Shown here: piece by piece, positions 60,472 through 64,000 of the stretch
Layout of the letters: every line of letters begins with the position of its first letter
How positions within the stretch are numbered: the stretch's first letter is position 1
Source of the DNA: Anaerolineae bacterium
GTDB taxonomy: Bacteria > Chloroflexota > Anaerolineae > Aggregatilineales > UBA2796
Assembly: GCA_019637615.1 (NCBI GenBank)
Contig: JAHBVJ010000006.1
Coordinates: 186,001 to 250,000, forward strand
DNA: 64,000 bases
Direction of reading: 5' to 3'
Translations under genes and position numbers: made by a program
Notes under the pieces: model-generated
Told to the model about the DNA's origin: nothing
What the model saw: the letters and a program-made list of their open reading frames with translations, nothing else
The model's database searches: none

Positions 60472-61545
60472 ATGAAGAAACAAGCGCGGCTGCTGCGAGT
60501 CGGGGTATTGGGGGCCGGGCCAATCTCGCAGAGCGCCCATTTTGATGCGTGCCGAAAAGCTAACAATGCCGAGTTGTACGCCATCTGTGACGCCGCTGCC
60601 GACCTCGCAGATAAGATGGCGGCGCTGCACGACCCCCGCGCCGTTTATTACGATTATGACGCCATGTTAGCCGATCCACAGGTGGAAGCGGTGATCATTG
60701 GCGTGGCGGATCAATTTCATGTGCCGCTGGCGCAGCGTGCAATCGCGGCGGGCAAACATGTGCTGGTCGAAAAGCCGCTCGGTGTGACGGTGGAAGAATG
60801 CGTGGCGCTGCGTGAGCAAGTGCGCGGTAGCAACCTAATTTTGCAGGTCGGCAATAACAAGCGCTTCGATCCGGGCATCCGCTTTGCGCATAAGTTCGTG
60901 ACCGAAGAATTGGGGCAGATGCTCTCGTTCAAAGCGTGGTACTACGATTCAACCCTGCGCTATACCATGACCGACAATCTGCAACCGATTCCGATCACGA
61001 GTCAGTCTGCCCGCAAACCTGAGGGCGACCCCAAGGCCGACAAACGCCGCTACTTTATGCTGACACACGGCAGTCATCTGGTCGATCTGGCGCGGTTTCT
61101 GGCGGGTGAGCTGATCAGCGTACACGCCCGCCTGATCGAAAAAACGGGCGCATACTGCTGGTTTGTCGATGTGGAATTCGCCAGTGGCAGCCTCGGTCAT
61201 CTCGATCTGCACATCCCGATTCGCGGGGATTTCGAGGAAGGCTTCCAGATCGCGGGCGAATTCGGCAGCGTCAAGGGGCGGGCGTACCTGCCTTGGTTTT
61301 ACAAATCGAGCGAGGTACAGTGTTTCTCCGTCAAAGATCGCCAATATCATCAACCCTTGGGAGAAGATGCCTATACGTATAAATTGCAGATTGAAGGCTT
61401 TGCAGCGGCAATTCTCGATGGTGTGCCTCAACTTGGAGCAAACGTTGATGATGGTTTGGAAGCGATGCGGGCAATGGTCGCGATTGCTCGTTCAGTTGAA
61501 ACCGGGGTGCGCGTAAATCTGAGGGAAGTTACAGGGAGCCTGTGA
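60472..61545 (+). CDS. Gfo/Idh/MocA-family oxidoreductase
   Basis: The 357-residue protein has the Rossmann start VGVLGAGPISQSAHFDAC, the EKPLGVT motif (catalytic Lys), and a C-terminal beta-sheet half with LTHGSHLVDLARFLAGE. It is expected to oxidise a sugar or inositol-type hydroxyl with NAD(P). It precedes a frameshifted TIM-barrel isomerase by 7 bases. A start at 60412 is in frame; 60472 fits the family better. Confidence 0.88.
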   Translation: MKKQARLLRVGVLGAGPISQSAHFDACRKANNAELYAICDAAADLADKMAALHDPRAVYYDYDAMLADPQVEAVIIGVADQFHVPLAQRAIAAGKHVLVEKPLGVTVEECVALREQVRGSNLILQVGNNKRFDPGIRFAHKFVTEELGQMLSFKAWYYDSTLRYTMTDNLQPIPITSQSARKPEGDPKADKRRYFMLTHGSHLVDLARFLAGELISVHARLIEKTGAYCWFVDVEFASGSLGHLDLHIPIRGDFEEGFQIAGEFGSVKGRAYLPWFYKSSEVQCFSVKDRQYHQPLGEDAYTYKLQIEGFAAAILDGVPQLGANVDDGLEAMRAMVAIARSVETGVRVNLREVTGSL

Positions 61546-61552
61546 AAGCACC

Positions 61553-62399
61553 ATGATGCAAGTAGGTATTTTCGTCAAAACATTCAACCGCCCGAACCTT
61601 GAGCAGACACTGGACGCTGTCCTCTCATACGGGTTGCAGGTGACGCAATTCAATTTTTCGGCAATGAACTTGCCGAGCTTGCCAGAAACGGTTGAATCGA
61701 CGACGGCGTTGGCAGTACGACAGACCTATACCACCCGCCAAATGACGATGGCTGCCGTCTCTGGCACGTTCAACATGATCCACCCTGATCCTGAGATGCG
61801 GCTAGATGGCTTGCGGCGGTTGGATGCAATCGCTTCGGTGTGTCAGACCTTAGGAACCTCGATCATTACGCTGTGTACAGGCACACGCGATCCCGATGAT
61901 ATGTGGCGCGATCGGGCCCCTTGATAATGATTCGCCAGAGGCATGGCGCGATCTGCGCATCAGTATGGACGCTGCGCTTGCCATCGCGGAAACCTATCGG
62001 ATCACGCTGGCGATTGAACCTGAACCTGCCAACGTCATCAGCAGTGCGGTCAAAGCCCGCCGTTTACTCGATGAAATAGGGTCGCCGCATTTAAAGGTGG
62101 TGATGGATGGGGCGAATCTGATCCATGTGGGCGATGTGCCGCGCATGTCTGCCATCCTTGACGAGGCGTTCGATCTGCTTGGCAATGACATCATCCTCGC
62201 TCATGCCAAGGATGTGATCGATGATGGTACGCTGCGGTATGTGGCGGCTGGTATGGGAATGCTAGATTATGATCGATACTTACTGCTGCTGCATCAAGTA
62301 ACAGCCGACATACCACTGTTGCTGCATGGGTTGGAAGAGTCACAGGTGGAAAGCAGTCTCGCCTTTGTGCGCGGCAAATTGGCACAACAGGCGACATGA
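61553..62399 (+). pseudogene. TIM-barrel sugar isomerase with a frameshift
   Basis: Two reading frames together make one AP-endonuclease-2-type protein. The first (61553-61924) starts MMQVGIFVKTFNRPNLEQTLD and ends TGTRDPDDMWRDRAP. The second continues PLDNDSPEAWRDLRISMDAALAIAETY to LAFVRGKLAQQ, with LAIEPEP and VVMDGAN marking metal-binding strands. They join at the GGGCCCC run near 61914-61920, where removing one C restores one frame. It may be a true pseudogene or a sequencing error in a homopolymer. It follows the Gfo/Idh gene by 7 bases. Confidence 0.8.
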
Positions 62400-62424
62400 G
62401 GCTGGCCTTCATGATGCACGGTAA

Positions 62425-62459
62425 CTGCACATCGGATAAGTAACCATTCCGATGTGCAG
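62425..62459. terminator. Strong hairpin between convergent genes
   Basis: CTGCACATCGGA (62425-62436) pairs perfectly with TCCGATGTGCAG (62448-62459), 11-nt loop. It lies between the TIM-barrel gene and the secreted protein. There is no U-tract. Confidence 0.55.
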
Positions 62460-62482
62460 CCGCTTAATACTTGTAATGGGAC

Positions 62483-63238
62483 TTATTCGAGCAGCTTGGC
62501 GGAAATGCTGTACTTCAGCGTCGCGTCGGCAACCACATAACCGGGGCTGGCGACCGTTACAAAATAGGTGTCGGCTCTGCCCGCGCGCATGGTGAAGCCA
62601 ACTTCTGAAGCGTTGGTGGCATCCGCCCCCGCCACTTTCCGCAGAAAGTCATTGTAGTATTCGAGCACGCCGACGGAAAGACCGGTATCGCCTTCATCTT
62701 GGCTGAAGATCAAGGTAAAGGGTTTGTCAGACGGGATCGTATAGATGCCGAGATAACGGCTGAAACCTTTGAAGCTCGAACTAACGCTGACTGGCTGACC
62801 AAAATCGATGGTTTCCGGCTGGAAGACTTGCAGCGTAAACTTGCCGACGCGATCAGGATCGGTGCTCGACACAGTAATGGTGTAATCACCATCGACTGGT
62901 AAGAATTCCACAAACGCTTTGGCATAAGCACCTACAAAAATCTTGGCATAATCTTCGTTGGCATCGATCAATTGCGTCCCACTGGGATCGCTGAGGATAG
63001 CCCCCACATCCAACGTCGAGCCATCCGCGTTTTCTAGCGGGACAACCTGCACGATGACCGTATCATCTTTTTTGCCAGTAAAAGTGAACGTGACTTCTTT
63101 AACATCAGCGCTGATTTCGCTATCCACAGTGTCGCCATATTTTAGTTTTTCTTGCGCGTAGGTTGGTTGCGTGGGCACCAATACCGCGCCCACCGTAAGC
63201 ATCAAGGCGATCAAGGCAATGGACAATCTTTTCAACAT
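62483..63238 (-). CDS. Secreted protein with prepeptidase-C-like beta domains
   Basis: The 251-residue protein has a signal peptide (about 1-28, ending PTYAQ) and beta-rich domains. EVTFTFTGKKDDTVIVQVVPL and YTITVSSTDPDRVGKFTLQVF are typical of PPC-like extracellular domains that accompany secreted enzymes. No catalytic residues are seen. It is likely a binding or structural protein outside the cell. Confidence 0.7.
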   Translation of the reverse strand: MLKRLSIALIALMLTVGAVLVPTQPTYAQEKLKYGDTVDSEISADVKEVTFTFTGKKDDTVIVQVVPLENADGSTLDVGAILSDPSGTQLIDANEDYAKIFVGAYAKAFVEFLPVDGDYTITVSSTDPDRVGKFTLQVFQPETIDFGQPVSVSSSFKGFSRYLGIYTIPSDKPFTLIFSQDEGDTGLSVGVLEYYNDFLRKVAGADATNASEVGFTMRAGRADTYFVTVASPGYVVADATLKYSISAKLLE

Positions 63239-63390
63239 CGTTTATATTCCTTCCGCGTTTAAACCATACCACATGTGTAGTGTATGCAAAGCACGCTATC
63301 CGGGCAACCAAAATCTCGCAAAAGATTGATAAAGACGCTTTATAACGTTTTGATAGGCTGTCTTGGCAGGTGTAATCAGTGACGGAGTCC

Positions 63391-64000
63391 ATGGATCTAC
63401 ATAAGCCTCATATCTTGTTCTTGATGTCGGATACCGGTGGCGGTCATCGTGCGGCGGCACGCGCCATCGAAGCGGCCTTACAAATCACGCATCCTGATTC
63501 GTTCACCACCGAATTGGTGGACATGTGGAAGGACTATACGCCCGCGCCCCTGAACAATATGCCCGCTTTCTATACCCGCTGGATCAATACCCACCCCGCA
63601 AGCTATGGTGCCCAATTTCAAGTCAATGATCGATTGTTTCAGAGCGCCGCTTTCGGGCGTTGGTTTTCTGAGCAGTCTTATGGGCGGATCAAGCATCTCT
63701 ACGGTGAGCATCCGGCCGATGTGTATGTGTGCGTGCATTCGGTATTCGTGCGTCCAGCGGTTCATGCGCTGCGCAAGTTAGCGCTCAAAAAACCGTTCCT
63801 CACCGTCGTCACCGACTATGCATGGCCTGTCAGTTTGTGGTACGACCCACAGGTAGATCGCTGCCTTGTGCCTGTCGAACCCGCCTACGAACGCGGCCTC
63901 ACGCTCGGTATGACGCCCGGACAAATGATCCTAACGGGGCCAGTCGTCCATCCCCGCTTCGTCAACCTGCAACTTTCCAAGGAAGAAGCGCGTAATCAAT
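63391..64000 (+). CDS. Monogalactosyldiacylglycerol synthase-like glycosyltransferase (partial, C-terminus outside window)
   Basis: This frame is open from ATG 63391 to the window end (203 residues seen). It opens HILFLMSDTGGGHRAAARAIE, the glycolipid-synthase N-domain motif of MGDG synthase/MurG-type enzymes, followed by FLTVVTDYAWPVSLWY and LTGPVVHPRF before the edge. It likely transfers a sugar to diacylglycerol to make membrane glycolipids. A GTG at 63379 is also in frame; CGGAG before 63391 supports the ATG. Confidence 0.85.
   Translation, partial: MDLHKPHILFLMSDTGGGHRAAARAIEAALQITHPDSFTTELVDMWKDYTPAPLNNMPAFYTRWINTHPASYGAQFQVNDRLFQSAAFGRWFSEQSYGRIKHLYGEHPADVYVCVHSVFVRPAVHALRKLALKKPFLTVVTDYAWPVSLWYDPQVDRCLVPVEPAYERGLTLGMTPGQMILTGPVVHPRFVNLQLSKEEARNQ

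Overview
The window looks like chromosomal DNA from a member of the Chloroflexota, probably Anaerolineae-like. This is an inference from gene content and style, not from a marker-gene search. It is moderately GC-rich and uses many TTG and GTG starts. It encodes several LysM and Thr/Pro-linker secreted proteins, menaquinone-type respiratory enzymes (a MenG/UbiE methyltransferase, a b6-like cytochrome bc complex, part of complex I) and a large set of small sensory and hypothetical genes. No rRNA, tRNA, CRISPR array, prophage or complete insertion sequence was recognised.

Layout. 1-2.9 kb: a truncated secreted GH5-like glycoside hydrolase and a GT4 glycosyltransferase. 3-6.7 kb: a three-gene cytochrome bc operon on the minus strand (Rieske, fused cytochrome b, dihaem cytochrome c). 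7-11.2 kb: a pseudo-receiver histidine kinase, a repeat-rich spacer, a methyltransferase and a second secreted clan GH-A hydrolase. 11.3-12.7 kb: an AT-richer single-gene unit with a tandem-TIR protein between 70-bp inverted repeats. 12.8-24 kb: rpsT, an alpha/beta-hydrolase fused to an acyl-CoA ligase, menG, a MarR/ABM-monooxygenase divergent pair, an App1-like phosphatase, and two related small Cys-containing membrane-anchored proteins. 24-33 kb: a polyprenyl glycosylphosphotransferase, an orphan amino-acid binding protein, LysM-M23 and LysM cell-envelope proteins, an ABC-F protein and a response regulator.

33.5-46.6 kb: a sigma/anti-sigma pair, two MFS transporters, a compact ferrous-iron operon (Fur-FeoA fusion, FeoA, FeoB, FeoC), SDR enzymes and a WYL regulator divergent from a PNPOx-like protein. 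46.7-54.7 kb (mostly minus strand): DinD, a decarboxylating dehydrogenase, hisA-hisH, and secreted or membrane proteins including an NAGPA-type phosphodiester glycosidase. 54.9-58.9 kb: iscX-nuoB-nuoCD-nuoI, a partial complex I operon whose NuoI has a long Ala/Pro tail. 59-62.4 kb: a sugar-metabolism cluster (two TIM-barrel isomerases, one frameshifted, and a Gfo/Idh oxidoreductase) with a SET protein. The window ends inside a monogalactosyldiacylglycerol-synthase-like glycosyltransferase.

The respiratory genes fit together: MenG supplies menaquinone, NuoB/CD/I form part of the entry dehydrogenase, and the bc operon is the quinol-oxidising complex. The most unusual element is the TIR unit. 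Its flanking inverted repeats each carry a GTCAA-N5-TTGAC palindrome of the same architecture as the MarR-type operator elsewhere in the window.
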